Shown piece after piece: positions 18,511 through 27,202 of a stretch of 64,000 nucleotides of DNA; the first letter of the stretch is position 1; every line of letters begins with the position of its first letter. The notes beneath the pieces were generated by a model. That model was not told where the DNA came from, searched no databases, and worked only from the letters and a program-made list of their open reading frames with translations. The position numbers were made by a program, and so were the translations under genes. This DNA comes from JBOFOR01 sp051654865 (GTDB lineage Bacteria; Bacillota; Clostridia; Peptostreptococcales; Peptostreptococcaceae). The stretch is from positions 1-64,000 of the forward strand of contig JBOFYV010000104.1 in assembly GCA_051654865.1 (NCBI GenBank), read 5' to 3'.

Positions 18511-19545
18511 ATGTTAAAAAGACTTACAGATATGACAACATCAGGTGGCTGAGCTGCAAAAATAGGGCCAGAGGTTCTGGCATCAGTATTATCACAGCTT
18601 CCTAAAAATGAAAAAACAGATAAGCTACTAGTAGGATTGGAAACAGCCGATGATGCAGCAGTATATCAGTTAAATGATGATATGGCATTAATACAGACAT
18701 TAGATTTTTTTACACCTATGATAGATGATCCATATGTATTTGGTCAGATTGCAGCATCAAATTCATTGTCAGATGTATATGCAATGGGAGGGAAGCCGTT
18801 AGTTGCTATGAATATTGTTTGTTTCCCATCATGCCATGATATGGATGTATTAGCCAAAATATTACAGGGTGGTTTTGATAAAGTTAAAGAAAGTGGAGCT
18901 CTGCTTGTAGGAGGACATACAGTAGATGATAAAGAACCCAAATATGGTTTATCAGTTTCAGGTATCGTCAATCCTAAACGAGTACTTTCTAATGCGACAG
19001 CTAAGGTAGGAGACAAGTTGATTCTTACAAAACCGATAGGAGTAGGAATATTAAATACAGCAATGAAAGAAAATTTAGTAGATGATGTTGTAGCTAATAA
19101 AGTAATTGAAGTTATGATTCATTTAAATAAATATGCAGCGATTAGCTTTGACAAGATAGAAGTAAATTCTGTAACAGATATAACAGGATTTGGGCTATTA
19201 GGACATACATTAGAGATGGCAAAAGCATCAAATGTAAGTATTGAATTAGAATCTGATGAAATACCTATAATAGAGTCAGCCATAGAAATGGCTAAAATGG
19301 GAATTATACCAGCTGGTATGTATAGAAATAAAGGATATATATCAAAAGATGTAGAATTAATAGGTATAGATACAGCTATTGAAGATATATTATATGATCC
19401 TCAAACTTCAGGAGGATTACTAATATCTGTAAGAGAAGATTTAGCAGAAGAACTTATAAAAGATATGAAAGAAAATGGTTCTATAGAAGCTAAAATAATA
19501 GGAACAGTAAAAAACAAAAAAGAAAAATATATTACGGTTATATAA
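18511..19545 (+). CDS. selD: Selenide, water dikinase (selenophosphate synthetase), selenocysteine-containing
   Basis: Makes selenophosphate from selenide and ATP. The gene starts at the ATG at 18511 behind AGAGGAGG and reads through an in-frame TGA at 18550-18552: MTTSGG-U-AAKIGPE. That places selenocysteine at residue 14, the known active-site position (Cys or Sec) of SelD. The full product is 344 residues; automatic callers would start at TTG 18637 and lose 42 residues. A hairpin just behind the TGA fits a bSECIS. AIRS-type motifs follow (LETADDAAVY, GGHTVDDKEPKYGLSVSG, DPQTSGGLL). It heads the selD-selA-selB cluster. Confidence 0.95.
18550..18590 (+). promoter_or_regulatory. Bacterial SECIS element in selD
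   Basis: Starting at the selenocysteine TGA. The apical stem is GCCAGA (18567-18572) with TCTGGC (18576-18581) around a GGT loop, so the loop opens with G about 20 nt after the TGA. That spacing and loop G match the requirements described for SelB-binding bSECIS hairpins. Confidence 0.8.
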
Positions 19546-19562
19546 ACATAGCCGTATTTTTA
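19536..19562 (+). terminator. Weak hairpin between selD and selA
   Basis: ACGGTTAT/ATAGCCGT stem (one G-T pair) overlapping the selD stop and followed by ATTTTTAT. It could partly end transcription or set the selD/selA ratio. Confidence 0.45.
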
Positions 19563-19606
19563 TGTACCAGTTAACTAAGTAAACTAAAATAGAAAGAGTG
19601 ATTAAT

Positions 19607-21010
19607 TTGAATAAAAGAGAGATATTTGCTAAATTACCTTCCGTTGATGAAGTACTAGGGGACTATAGAATAAAGAGTATACTAACTGAATATCCAAGAA
19701 ATTTAGTTTTAGAATGTATTAGAAAGACGATAGATGTTAAGCGTAATATAATAAAAAAATTAAAGGAAGATGAAATACAAGGCTTTGATATTACAATTGA
19801 TGAAATTGTTCAGAATATAGTTGAGAGTGTTAAAACTGAATACTCTTTATCTTTAAAGAAAGTTATTAATGGAACTGGAACAGTAATTCATACAAACCTT
19901 GGAAGATCATTGTTGAGTGAAAGTATAAAGGATGAGTTATGGGAAAGTGCATCTAGATATTCAAATTTAGAATATGATTTAGAAAAAGGTGAAAGAGGAT
20001 CTAGATATTCTCATCTAACTGATATGATAAAAAGATTAACAGGTGCAGAAGATGTACTTGTTGTAAATAATAATGCAGCTGCAGTTCTTCTTGTTTTAAG
20101 CACTATGGCAAAAGGAGGAGAGGCAATAGTTTCAAGAGGTGAACTTGTTGAAGTTGGTGGATCATTTAGAATACCTAGTATAATGGAACTAAGTGGAGCT
20201 GAACTAATTGAAGTTGGAGCTACAAATAAAACACATTTAAAAGACTATGAAAATGCTATAAATGAAAAGACAAAGGTACTAATGAAAGTACATACAAGTA
20301 ATTATAGAATTTTAGGATTTACAGAAAGTGTAGAAATAGATGAATTATCAAATATAGGAAAAAAGTATGATATACCTGTTATTGAAGATTTAGGAAGTGG
20401 TGTATTTATAGACTTATCGAAGTATGGATTATCTTATGAACCGACTATATTAGACTCTATAAATAAAGGAGCAGATATAGTAACATTTAGTGGAGACAAG
20501 ATGCTTGGAGGTCCTCAAGCAGGAATTATAATAGGTAAAAAAGAATACATACAGAAGATGAAGAAAAATCAACTTACAAGAGCTTTAAGGGTTGATAAGT
20601 TAACAATTTGTGCATTAGAAGCTACATTAAGAATGTATTTGGATGAACAAAAAGCAATAAAGAATATCCCTACTCTAAGGATGTTAACATACACGATAGA
20701 AGAGTTAGAGGATAAAGCTAATAAATTGTTTTTAATGATTAATGAAATAGATTTGAAGGCAGCAGTAAAGATAAATGATGGATATTCTCAAGTTGGAGGA
20801 GGATCTATGCCACTTGAAAATATAAAGTCAAAAGTTATAGAAATAATTCCTAATAATATTTCGGTATCGTCATTAGAAAAAAAACTTAGGTTAAGTGAAG
20901 AGCATATAATAGGAAGAGTGTATGATAATAAGTATACATTAGATATAAGAACGATTTTTGAAGATGAATTTGACGTTATTGTTGCAGAACTAAAAAAAGC
21001 TTTAATATAA
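19607..21010 (+). CDS. selA: L-seryl-tRNA(Sec) selenium transferase
   Basis: Converts Ser-tRNA(Sec) to Sec-tRNA(Sec) with selenophosphate; PLP enzyme. 467 residues from the TTG at 19607, 8 nt behind AAAGAG; the GTG at 19598 lacks its own binding site. The PLP lysine lies in TFSGDKMLGGPQAGIIIG. INGTGTVIHTNLGRSLLS and ESASRYSNLEYDLEKGERGSR are family hallmarks. It follows selD by about 60 bases and precedes selB by 24. Confidence 0.95.
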   Translation: MNKREIFAKLPSVDEVLGDYRIKSILTEYPRNLVLECIRKTIDVKRNIIKKLKEDEIQGFDITIDEIVQNIVESVKTEYSLSLKKVINGTGTVIHTNLGRSLLSESIKDELWESASRYSNLEYDLEKGERGSRYSHLTDMIKRLTGAEDVLVVNNNAAAVLLVLSTMAKGGEAIVSRGELVEVGGSFRIPSIMELSGAELIEVGATNKTHLKDYENAINEKTKVLMKVHTSNYRILGFTESVEIDELSNIGKKYDIPVIEDLGSGVFIDLSKYGLSYEPTILDSINKGADIVTFSGDKMLGGPQAGIIIGKKEYIQKMKKNQLTRALRVDKLTICALEATLRMYLDEQKAIKNIPTLRMLTYTIEELEDKANKLFLMINEIDLKAAVKINDGYSQVGGGSMPLENIKSKVIEIIPNNISVSSLEKKLRLSEEHIIGRVYDNKYTLDIRTIFEDEFDVIVAELKKALI

Positions 21011-21034
21011 GAAGCATTTAATAGGGGGCAAAAT

Positions 21035-22915
21035 ATGAATAATATAGTAATAGGAACAGCTGGTCATATAGACCATGGTAAAACAACATTAATAAAAGCT
21101 CTTACAGGAAGGGATACAGATACTTTAGATGAAGAGAAAAAAAGAGGTATATCTATAAATTTAGGATTTACATACTTTGACTTACCAAGTAATAAAAGAG
21201 CTGGTATAGTAGATGTACCAGGTCATGAGAAGTTTATAAAAAATATGTTAGCAGGAGCTTGTGGCATTGATATTGTACTTTTAGTAGTGGCAGCAGATGA
21301 AGGTGTTATGCCGCAAACCATAGAGCATTTAGATATATTAACATATTTAAATATAAAAAATGGAATAATAGTTCTTACTAAATGTGACAATGTAGATAAT
21401 GAGTTTATAGATTTAGTAAAAGAAGATATAATAGAAAAAACTAAAAATACATTCCTTGAAAATGTAAATATAATAGAAATAGATTCTATATCAAAAAGAG
21501 GAATAAAGGAACTTATAAATGAAATAGATAATATAAGTAATAAAATAGAAGATAAAAATGAAGATTCACCATCAAGATTAAATATTGACAGAGCATTTTC
21601 AGTAAAAGGATTTGGAACAGTAGTTACAGGAACGTTAATTGAAGGAAAAATAAGTGTTGATGATGATCTTATAATATATCCGAGTGAAACAAAAGTAAAA
21701 ATAAGAAGTATACAAGTACATAGTCAAAATGTTCAAACTGCATATGCAGGACAAAGGACAGCTATTAATATATCTAATGTTAAAGTAGATGAGATACAAA
21801 GGGGAGATGTATTAGCAGCACAGAAGTCTTTAGAAGAATCAAGAATGTTAGATGTTAAAGTATCGTTAGTTAATCATTCTGATAAAACTCTAAAACATTG
21901 GGATAGATTAAGATTGTATCATGGTACGAGAGAAATATTATGTAGAGCAGTACCGTTAGATAAAGAAGAAATACAAATAGGAGAATCAGGGTATGTACAA
22001 CTAAGGCTAGAGGAAAGCATAGTTGCTAAAAAAGGTGATAAATTTGTGCTTAGAAACTACTCTCCACTTCAAACTATAGGTGGAGGAGTAATAATAGATA
22101 CTGTACCTAAAAAACATAAAAGATTTGATGAAAAGGTAATAGAATCTTTGAAAATAAAGGAAAAGGGTGATTTAAAAGACATCTTAGAAGAGTACTTAAA
22201 AAGAAGTTTGAATATCTATCCTACATACAAAGATATAATGAGTTATACAGGAGATAATGACATTAATATTCAAAATGCAATTGAAAAATTAATTAACGAT
22301 AACAAAATAATTAATATAAATAATATGTATATGCATAAAAAACAATATGAGCAACTTAAGACAAAGACTATTGAAGTTCTAACAGAATATCATAAAAAAT
22401 ATAGATTAAGAAAAGGGATCTTAAAAGAAGAGCTAAGATCAAGAGTAGAAAGTAAATTTAAAACTAGAGAAATAGATATTTTACTTAGTAGATATAGTGA
22501 TGATGAAATTATAAAAGTAGTAGACAACTATGTATCTTTAATTTCTCATGAAGTTAAGTTGAATAATAAGCAAAATGAAATAAAACAGCAGATAGAATGT
22601 AGACTTAAATCCTGTGGATTATCATCTCTTCTAACAATAAAAGAGGTTTGCGAAAATCATTACTTTGAAGAAGTATTAGAATATATGATAGGCGATAGTA
22701 TAGAAAAAATAGATGATATATATATAATGGATAAAGGTATATATGAAAATGCGAAAAACGAATTAGTTAATTATTTGAATAAAAATAATGAAATAACTCT
22801 AGGTGAATATAGAGATATTACAAATTCAAGTAGAAAAGTATGTATGGCAATGCTAGAAAACTTTGATAGAAATAAAGTAACAAGACGAAATGATAATATA
22901 AGAATGCTATATTAG
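21035..22915 (+). CDS. selB: Selenocysteine-specific elongation factor SelB
   Basis: 626 residues. The GTPase part has GTAGHIDHGKTTLIKALTG (P loop), DVPGHEKFIKNML (G3) and TKCDN (G4). Domains II/III follow, then a C-terminal set of winged-helix domains (about 370-626) that bind the bSECIS hairpin. It delivers Sec-tRNA to ribosomes paused at UGA. RBS AGGGGG. Completes the selD-selA-selB operon, ended by the hairpin at 22924-22970. Confidence 0.96.
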   Translation: MNNIVIGTAGHIDHGKTTLIKALTGRDTDTLDEEKKRGISINLGFTYFDLPSNKRAGIVDVPGHEKFIKNMLAGACGIDIVLLVVAADEGVMPQTIEHLDILTYLNIKNGIIVLTKCDNVDNEFIDLVKEDIIEKTKNTFLENVNIIEIDSISKRGIKELINEIDNISNKIEDKNEDSPSRLNIDRAFSVKGFGTVVTGTLIEGKISVDDDLIIYPSETKVKIRSIQVHSQNVQTAYAGQRTAINISNVKVDEIQRGDVLAAQKSLEESRMLDVKVSLVNHSDKTLKHWDRLRLYHGTREILCRAVPLDKEEIQIGESGYVQLRLEESIVAKKGDKFVLRNYSPLQTIGGGVIIDTVPKKHKRFDEKVIESLKIKEKGDLKDILEEYLKRSLNIYPTYKDIMSYTGDNDINIQNAIEKLINDNKIININNMYMHKKQYEQLKTKTIEVLTEYHKKYRLRKGILKEELRSRVESKFKTREIDILLSRYSDDEIIKVVDNYVSLISHEVKLNNKQNEIKQQIECRLKSCGLSSLLTIKEVCENHYFEEVLEYMIGDSIEKIDDIYIMDKGIYENAKNELVNYLNKNNEITLGEYRDITNSSRKVCMAMLENFDRNKVTRRNDNIRMLY

Positions 22916-22923
22916 TATAAATG

Positions 22924-22970
22924 AAGCTGACTACAATTAATTTATAAAATTATTGTAATCAGCTTTATTT
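22924..22970. terminator. Bidirectional terminator between selB and apbE
   Basis: AAGCTGACTACAAT and ATTGTAATCAGCTT arms (one internal mismatch) with a 14-nt loop, between convergent genes. Confidence 0.75.
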
Positions 22971-22974
22971 TAAA

Positions 22975-24021
22975 TTAGTTGGCAATTATAAAGTTGTTGT
23001 CTGTAATTGTAAAATCATTTTTTATATTTTTAGAAAGATAAACCTTTTTGTCTTTTGTTATGAAAATTGCATCTATATGATCTAGACTATTAATAAGTTT
23101 GAGTCCTTTACCAACACCTAGGCCAAAGGCGGTAGTTGAAAGAGCGTCACAGTTTATAGATTTATTTGAAATGATTGTAACACTACTTAAATTATTTTCA
23201 AAAGGATAACCAGTAAATGGACTAAGCATATGGTGATAAATTTTATTATTCTTTTCTATGTACCTTTCATATATACCAGATGTAACAACTGATGTATTAG
23301 ATGCTAATATTGTACCAATGGCATTTCCTCTGGGTTTTGTAGGATCTTGAATACCTATATTAAAGGGTGTATTTTTTTCTTTAAAACCAAGAGTGTATAT
23401 GTTTCCACCTAAATTTACAACGGCTTTATCAACACCTTCTTCTTTTAAATAAGCTACTATTTTATCAGCAGCAAAACCTTTGGCTATTCCCCCTAAATCA
23501 ATACTCATATTTTTATTATTCAACTTAACTGAAAGATTATCTCTATCTAAAATAATATCCTTATAGTTTACAAGGGGAGTTTTACTTTCTATTTCAACAT
23601 CAGATGGAACTTTAGCCTTATCAGAACCAATTCCCCATAAATCTACTATAGGTCCAATCGTAATATCAAAAACCCCATCTGATAGTTCTGAATACTTTAT
23701 AGCTGATGAAATAACATAAAATGTATCCTTAGAAACTTTTACAAAGCTACTACCAGCATTTTGATTTATCTTATTCACCTCACTAGTTTTTATATGTTTG
23801 CTCATTTTGCTATCAATATCATTTAGCATTTTTCCGCATTCATCAAGTAATTTATTACTTTTATTTTCACTCAAATTGAATATTTCAATTTCGTTTATAG
23901 TTCCCAATGAAAAATAATCTTTTGAGTAAGAATTATTATTATTTTTTGAATTGTAGACATATAGTCCAATACCGAGTAAAATAATTATTACAAAAACAAG
24001 TGTTAAATTTTTACTCTTCAT
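22975..24021 (-). CDS. apbE: FAD:protein FMN transferase (ApbE family)
   Basis: 348 residues. Attaches FMN to threonine residues of flavoproteins such as Rnf/Nqr subunits, on the outer face of the membrane. The N-terminal helix (LTLVFVIIILLGIGLYVY) has no lipobox cysteine, so it looks like an uncleaved anchor rather than a lipoprotein. Family features: FDITIGPIVDLWGIG, the SIDLGGIAKGFAADKIV segment with the magnesium site, and the DALSTTAFGLG segment near the C terminus. No Rnf genes are in the window. Confidence 0.93.
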   Translation of the reverse strand: MKSKNLTLVFVIIILLGIGLYVYNSKNNNNSYSKDYFSLGTINEIEIFNLSENKSNKLLDECGKMLNDIDSKMSKHIKTSEVNKINQNAGSSFVKVSKDTFYVISSAIKYSELSDGVFDITIGPIVDLWGIGSDKAKVPSDVEIESKTPLVNYKDIILDRDNLSVKLNNKNMSIDLGGIAKGFAADKIVAYLKEEGVDKAVVNLGGNIYTLGFKEKNTPFNIGIQDPTKPRGNAIGTILASNTSVVTSGIYERYIEKNNKIYHHMLSPFTGYPFENNLSSVTIISNKSINCDALSTTAFGLGVGKGLKLINSLDHIDAIFITKDKKVYLSKNIKNDFTITDNNFIIAN

Positions 24022-24196
24022 AATATATCCCCCTAATAAAAATATGTTATATTAAATTATAGCATAGTTTATTAAAAGGATAGGTAGTAATAAATAAGAT
24101 TATTTTGCTAGGAATAAACTGTTAGATAAATTCTAAAACTACATATGAAATATAAAGTTATGTATGAGATTAATTAAATATAAAGCAGGTGAATAT

Positions 24197-24871
24197 ATGG
24201 TAGACTTAGGTAATGACTGGAATGAGTTATTAGAAAGTGAATTTAAGAAAGAATATTATTTAAAGTTGAGAGAATTTTTAAAAGAAGAATATAGTACTAG
24301 AGTTATATATCCTAGTATGTATAATATATTTGAGGCATTAAGACATACGTCATATAAAGATACAAAAGTATTGATTTTAGGACAAGATCCCTATCATGGA
24401 GAAAATCAGGCTCATGGATTGGCATTTTCAGTTCAACCTCAAATAAAAACACCTCCATCATTATTAAATATGTATAAGGAGTTAAGAGACGACATAGGTT
24501 GTTTTATACCTAATAATGGGTATCTAATACCATGGGCAGACCAAGGTGTTTTGCTACTAAACACAGCATTAACAGTTAGAGCGAATGAAGCTAACTCTCA
24601 TAGAAATAAAGGTTGGGAAGTATTCACAGACAGAATAATTGAACTTTTAAACGAAAGGGATGAGCCGGTAATATTTGTTTTATGGGGGGCTAATGCAAGA
24701 AAGAAAAAAGAGCTTATAGATTTAAAACGACACTATGTATTAGAATCTCCACACCCAAGTCCATTGTCAGCTAGTAGAGGATTTTTTGGATGCAAGCACT
24801 TTTCTAAGGTTAATGAAATATTAACTCAATTGAATAAAGTTCCAATAAATTGGCAAATAGAAAATATATAA
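24197..24871 (+). CDS. ung: Uracil-DNA glycosylase
   Basis: 224 residues from the ATG at 24197, four bases behind AGGTGA; the longer frame has no binding site. Removes uracil from DNA. The water-activating loop GQDPYHG is near residue 63, and the DNA-intercalation loop HPSPLSASRGFFGCKHF is near the C terminus. Single-gene unit with a strong terminator directly after it. Confidence 0.96.
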   Translation: MVDLGNDWNELLESEFKKEYYLKLREFLKEEYSTRVIYPSMYNIFEALRHTSYKDTKVLILGQDPYHGENQAHGLAFSVQPQIKTPPSLLNMYKELRDDIGCFIPNNGYLIPWADQGVLLLNTALTVRANEANSHRNKGWEVFTDRIIELLNERDEPVIFVLWGANARKKKELIDLKRHYVLESPHPSPLSASRGFFGCKHFSKVNEILTQLNKVPINWQIENI

Positions 24872-24919
24872 AAAACACCACTATACAGATTATAAAAATT
24901 TCGTATAGTGGTGTTTTTT
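24871..24919 (+). terminator. Terminator after ung
   Basis: AAAAACACCACTATAC and GTATAGTGGTGTTTTT arms with a loop of about 16 nt and T run. Confidence 0.9.
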
Positions 24920-25012
24920 ATATAAACAAAGCGAAACTTGTTATAACCTATGTAACAAAAAGTAGAAAAATGAATAAAATAATATAGAGATAGAATAAAG
25001 AAGGTGAGATAT

Positions 25013-25333
25013 ATGGGCATTTATATAATAAATTCGAAAAAGGTAAATGAAATGCTACAAAAAGAAGAATTTGAATTAATAGTAGATTTAAGAGAAAGAG
25101 AACATTATGATAAAGGGCATTTAAAAAATGCAATAAATATACCTATAAATCACATTATAGATAATCTAGATTACTTAAATGAATATAAAAACGCTAAAAT
25201 ATTACTGTATTGTGGTATAGGTAGTCAAAGTAAAAGTACAGCAAAAGTACTAGCCCTTAACGGGTATGAATATGTATATAGTTTAGCCAATGGGATAAAA
25301 AGTTATAACTATGAACTTGTTACAAGTGAATAA
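25013..25333 (+). CDS. Rhodanese-like domain protein
   Basis: 106 residues, a single rhodanese domain. The ATG at 25013 is preferred because AAGGTGA lies just upstream and overlaps the alternative GTG at 25004. Features: VDLREREHYDKGHLKNAINIPI (CH2A-like) and the active loop YCGIGSQSKSTAKVL with the catalytic cysteine. It may carry persulfide sulfur or, near the selenium genes, selenium; the sequence does not decide this. Confidence 0.9.
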   Translation: MGIYIINSKKVNEMLQKEEFELIVDLREREHYDKGHLKNAINIPINHIIDNLDYLNEYKNAKILLYCGIGSQSKSTAKVLALNGYEYVYSLANGIKSYNYELVTSE

Positions 25334-25341
25334 ATAAAATA

Positions 25342-25384
25342 AAGAATGTGCTTAACTGCTAAACTTAGCTAAAGGCACATTCTT
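25342..25384 (+). terminator. Hairpin after rhodanese gene
   Basis: AAGAATGTGC and GCACATTCTT arms with a loop of about 22 nt; only a short T-rich tail follows, so it is a moderate terminator. Confidence 0.55.
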
Positions 25385-25398
25385 AAATTTATGTCAAG

Positions 25399-25427
25399 TT
25401 GACAGAAAAAATCAAAAAAGTTACAAT
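25399..25427 (+). promoter_or_regulatory. SigmaA-type promoter of the 3D-domain gene
   Basis: TTGACA (25399-25404), 17-base gap, TACAAT (25422-25427), about 70 bases before the ATG. Confidence 0.7.
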
Positions 25428-25494
25428 CCATATGACAATAAAATAATACGAAAAATTTGCCTTAAAAGATAAGTGGCCATAGGAGGAGAATATT

Positions 25495-26052
25495 ATGAAT
25501 TTGAAAAATAATAAAATAATAAAAGTGCTAGGGCTGACCGGTATATTATCTATAGGAATTTTATCGGGTTATAAAGAGTTAAATAAAGAAGTAACTTTAA
25601 TGTTAAAAGGTGAAGAAAGAACGGTATCTATATTTAAACCTAATGTTAAAGAAAACAAAGAAGAACAAAAAATAAAATATAATAATAGTGATATAGTTAA
25701 AAAAGGAACTGAAGTTGAAACTCAAATGTCACTATCGAGAGGTATTAGTTCAAGAGTACAAGTGGATCAATTATCAAATAATAGTAATAAAACTATGTCT
25801 GTGGTAGCTACTGCGTATACGGGAGATAGTATAACGTCTACAGGAACAACTCCTAAGTGGGGTACAATAGCTGTTGATCCAAATGTGATACCATATGGAA
25901 CTGAAGTTTATATACCACAATTTGATATGATATTTATAGCAGAAGACACGGGAAGTTCTATAAAAGAAAACAAGATAGATATATATATGCAAGATGAAGT
26001 TAAAGTAAAGAAATGGGGAAGGAAGACTATAGAAATATATATAATAGGATAG
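25495..26052 (+). CDS. 3D-domain cell-wall protein
   Basis: 185 residues. N-terminal hydrophobic segment (signal or anchor), a linker, then a C-terminal 3D domain: VVATAYTGDS, GTIAVDPNVIPYGTEVYI, AEDTGSSIKENKIDIYM, with the three aspartates that name the domain. 3D domains are found in Rpf/YabE/YocH-type enzymes and resemble lytic transglycosylases of the MltA type, so a peptidoglycan role outside the cell is likely. No LysM or G5 domain is present, which makes it shorter than YabE. RBS AGGAGGAG. Confidence 0.85.
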   Translation: MNLKNNKIIKVLGLTGILSIGILSGYKELNKEVTLMLKGEERTVSIFKPNVKENKEEQKIKYNNSDIVKKGTEVETQMSLSRGISSRVQVDQLSNNSNKTMSVVATAYTGDSITSTGTTPKWGTIAVDPNVIPYGTEVYIPQFDMIFIAEDTGSSIKENKIDIYMQDEVKVKKWGRKTIEIYIIG

Positions 26053-26073
26053 CTGTATGTTATCCTATTTTTA
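26043..26073 (+). terminator. Terminator after 3D-domain gene
   Basis: AATAGGATA/TATCCTATT stem followed by T residues, overlapping the stop codon. Confidence 0.7.
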
Positions 26074-26123
26074 TGGATAATAGAGTTAGATTGAACAAAA
26101 AATGTAAATATTTTAAACAAAAA

Positions 26124-26152
26124 TTGCAAATAATAAAGATTGATGTTATAAT
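26124..26152 (+). promoter_or_regulatory. Promoter of tRNA-Sec
   Basis: TTGCAA (26124-26129), 17-base gap, TATAAT (26147-26152). The tRNA starts 15 bases later. Confidence 0.75.
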
Positions 26153-26166
26153 AATAATATAAATAT

Positions 26167-26263
26167 GGGGGTGGATGGGTTCTGGTGTGCCCTCTAGTCT
26201 TCAAAACTAGTATGAGGAGTTAGTAGCTTCTTGGGTGGGTTCGATTCCCACGCATTCCCGCCA
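26167..26263 (+). tRNA. selC: tRNA-Sec (anticodon TCA)
   Basis: 97 bases, with encoded CCA (26261-26263) and discriminator G. The anticodon stem CTAGT/ACTAG encloses CTTCAAA, giving anticodon TCA at 26201-26203, which reads UGA. A long extra arm (GAGGAG..CTTCTT) and a T arm GTGGG-TTCGATT-CCCAC are visible. The acceptor stem pairs over seven positions plus a G-G at the eighth. It supplies the tRNA for SelA and SelB encoded 4-7 kb upstream. Confidence 0.96.
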
Positions 26264-26302
26264 ATATATTAAACAAAAAAGTCTCTTAATTGATGACTTT
26301 TT

Positions 26303-26350
26303 TTATTTATTAAAAAAAGAACTTTAATCAGTTCTTTTTTTAATAAATAA
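26303..26350. terminator. Long inverted repeat, terminator for tRNA-Sec
   Basis: Perfect 20-base arms (26303-26322 and 26331-26350) around an 8-base loop; the inner part is AAAAAAAGAAC/GTTCTTTTTTT. A shorter AAGTC/GACTT hairpin with T run lies just before it at 26279-26304. Symmetric, so it can act in both directions. Confidence 0.75.
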
Positions 26351-26458
26351 AGTAATTTGAGATATGAATTAGTATAATGGAATTATATATTCACGAATTT
26401 TAAAGTGCTTAAATACATAAAATATAAATTATCAAAATAAAATTAGGAGCAGATATTA

Positions 26459-27166
26459 ATGGATAACAATTTCACAACAAGAACAGGCTTAATAATAGGA
26501 GATGAAGGTATAGAAAAATTAAAAAACTCTAATGTAATTGTATTTGGAGTAGGAGGAGTAGGAAGTTTTGCAGCAGAAGCAATAGCAAGAGCTGGAGTCG
26601 GCAATCTTACAATCGTTGATTTTGATGATGTTGATATAACAAATATCAATAGACAACTTCCTGCGCTTCATTCAACCGTAGGTAGACTTAAAGTTGATGT
26701 AATGAAAGAAAGAATAGTAGATATTAATCCTAATATAAATATTAAGGCAATAAATGAAACCTATAATAAGGAAACTAGTGAGAAAATATTAACAGAAAAC
26801 TATGATTATGTAGTTGATGCTATAGATATGGTGACTTCAAAAATACATTTAATAGAAACGTGCAACAAAAGAGGATTTGAAATAATAAGTTCTATGGGAA
26901 TGGGAAATAAAATAGATCCTACAAAAATAGTTGTAACTGATATATATAAAACTAGTATGTGTCCCTTAGCAAAAGTAATGAGAAAAGAACTAAGAGATAG
27001 AAAAGTAAAAAAATTAAAAGTTGTTTATTCAACAGAGCAGCCAAAGGAATTAAAGAAGAAAATTTTAAATGGAAAAAAAGTAACTCCAGGAAGCATATCT
27101 TTTGTACCATCAGTAGGAGGACTTACAATAGCATCAGTAGTAATAAATGATTTACTTAATAAATAA
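26459..27166 (+). CDS. tcdA: tRNA threonylcarbamoyladenosine dehydratase
   Basis: 235 residues, ThiF/E1-like fold. ATP-binding GVGGVGSFAAEAIARAG near residue 32, the DFDDVDITNINRQ signature and the conserved cysteine in TSMCPLAKVMRKELR. TcdA (CsdL/YgdL) makes the cyclic form of t6A at position 37 of ANN-decoding tRNAs. RBS AGGAGC; ends at a convergent terminator. Confidence 0.93.
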   Translation: MDNNFTTRTGLIIGDEGIEKLKNSNVIVFGVGGVGSFAAEAIARAGVGNLTIVDFDDVDITNINRQLPALHSTVGRLKVDVMKERIVDINPNINIKAINETYNKETSEKILTENYDYVVDAIDMVTSKIHLIETCNKRGFEIISSMGMGNKIDPTKIVVTDIYKTSMCPLAKVMRKELRDRKVKKLKVVYSTEQPKELKKKILNGKKVTPGSISFVPSVGGLTIASVVINDLLNK

Positions 27167-27202
27167 AAAATGAGGAATAGAGAAAATCTATTCCTTATTT
27201 TT
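27166..27202. terminator. Bidirectional terminator between tcdA and the MBL lipoprotein gene
   Basis: TGAGGAATAGA/TCTATTCCTTA stem flanked by A and T runs on both sides. Confidence 0.85.

Noticed and set aside
25381..25494. Possible riboswitch before the 3D-domain gene
   Set aside because: Cell-wall genes often have c-di-AMP riboswitches, but none of the conserved core could be recognised; only a normal promoter and RBS are seen.
26303..26350. Inverted repeat after tRNA-Sec as an insertion-sequence end or attachment site
   Set aside because: No transposase, integrase or target duplication nearby; A/T-rich hairpin with T run fits a terminator.
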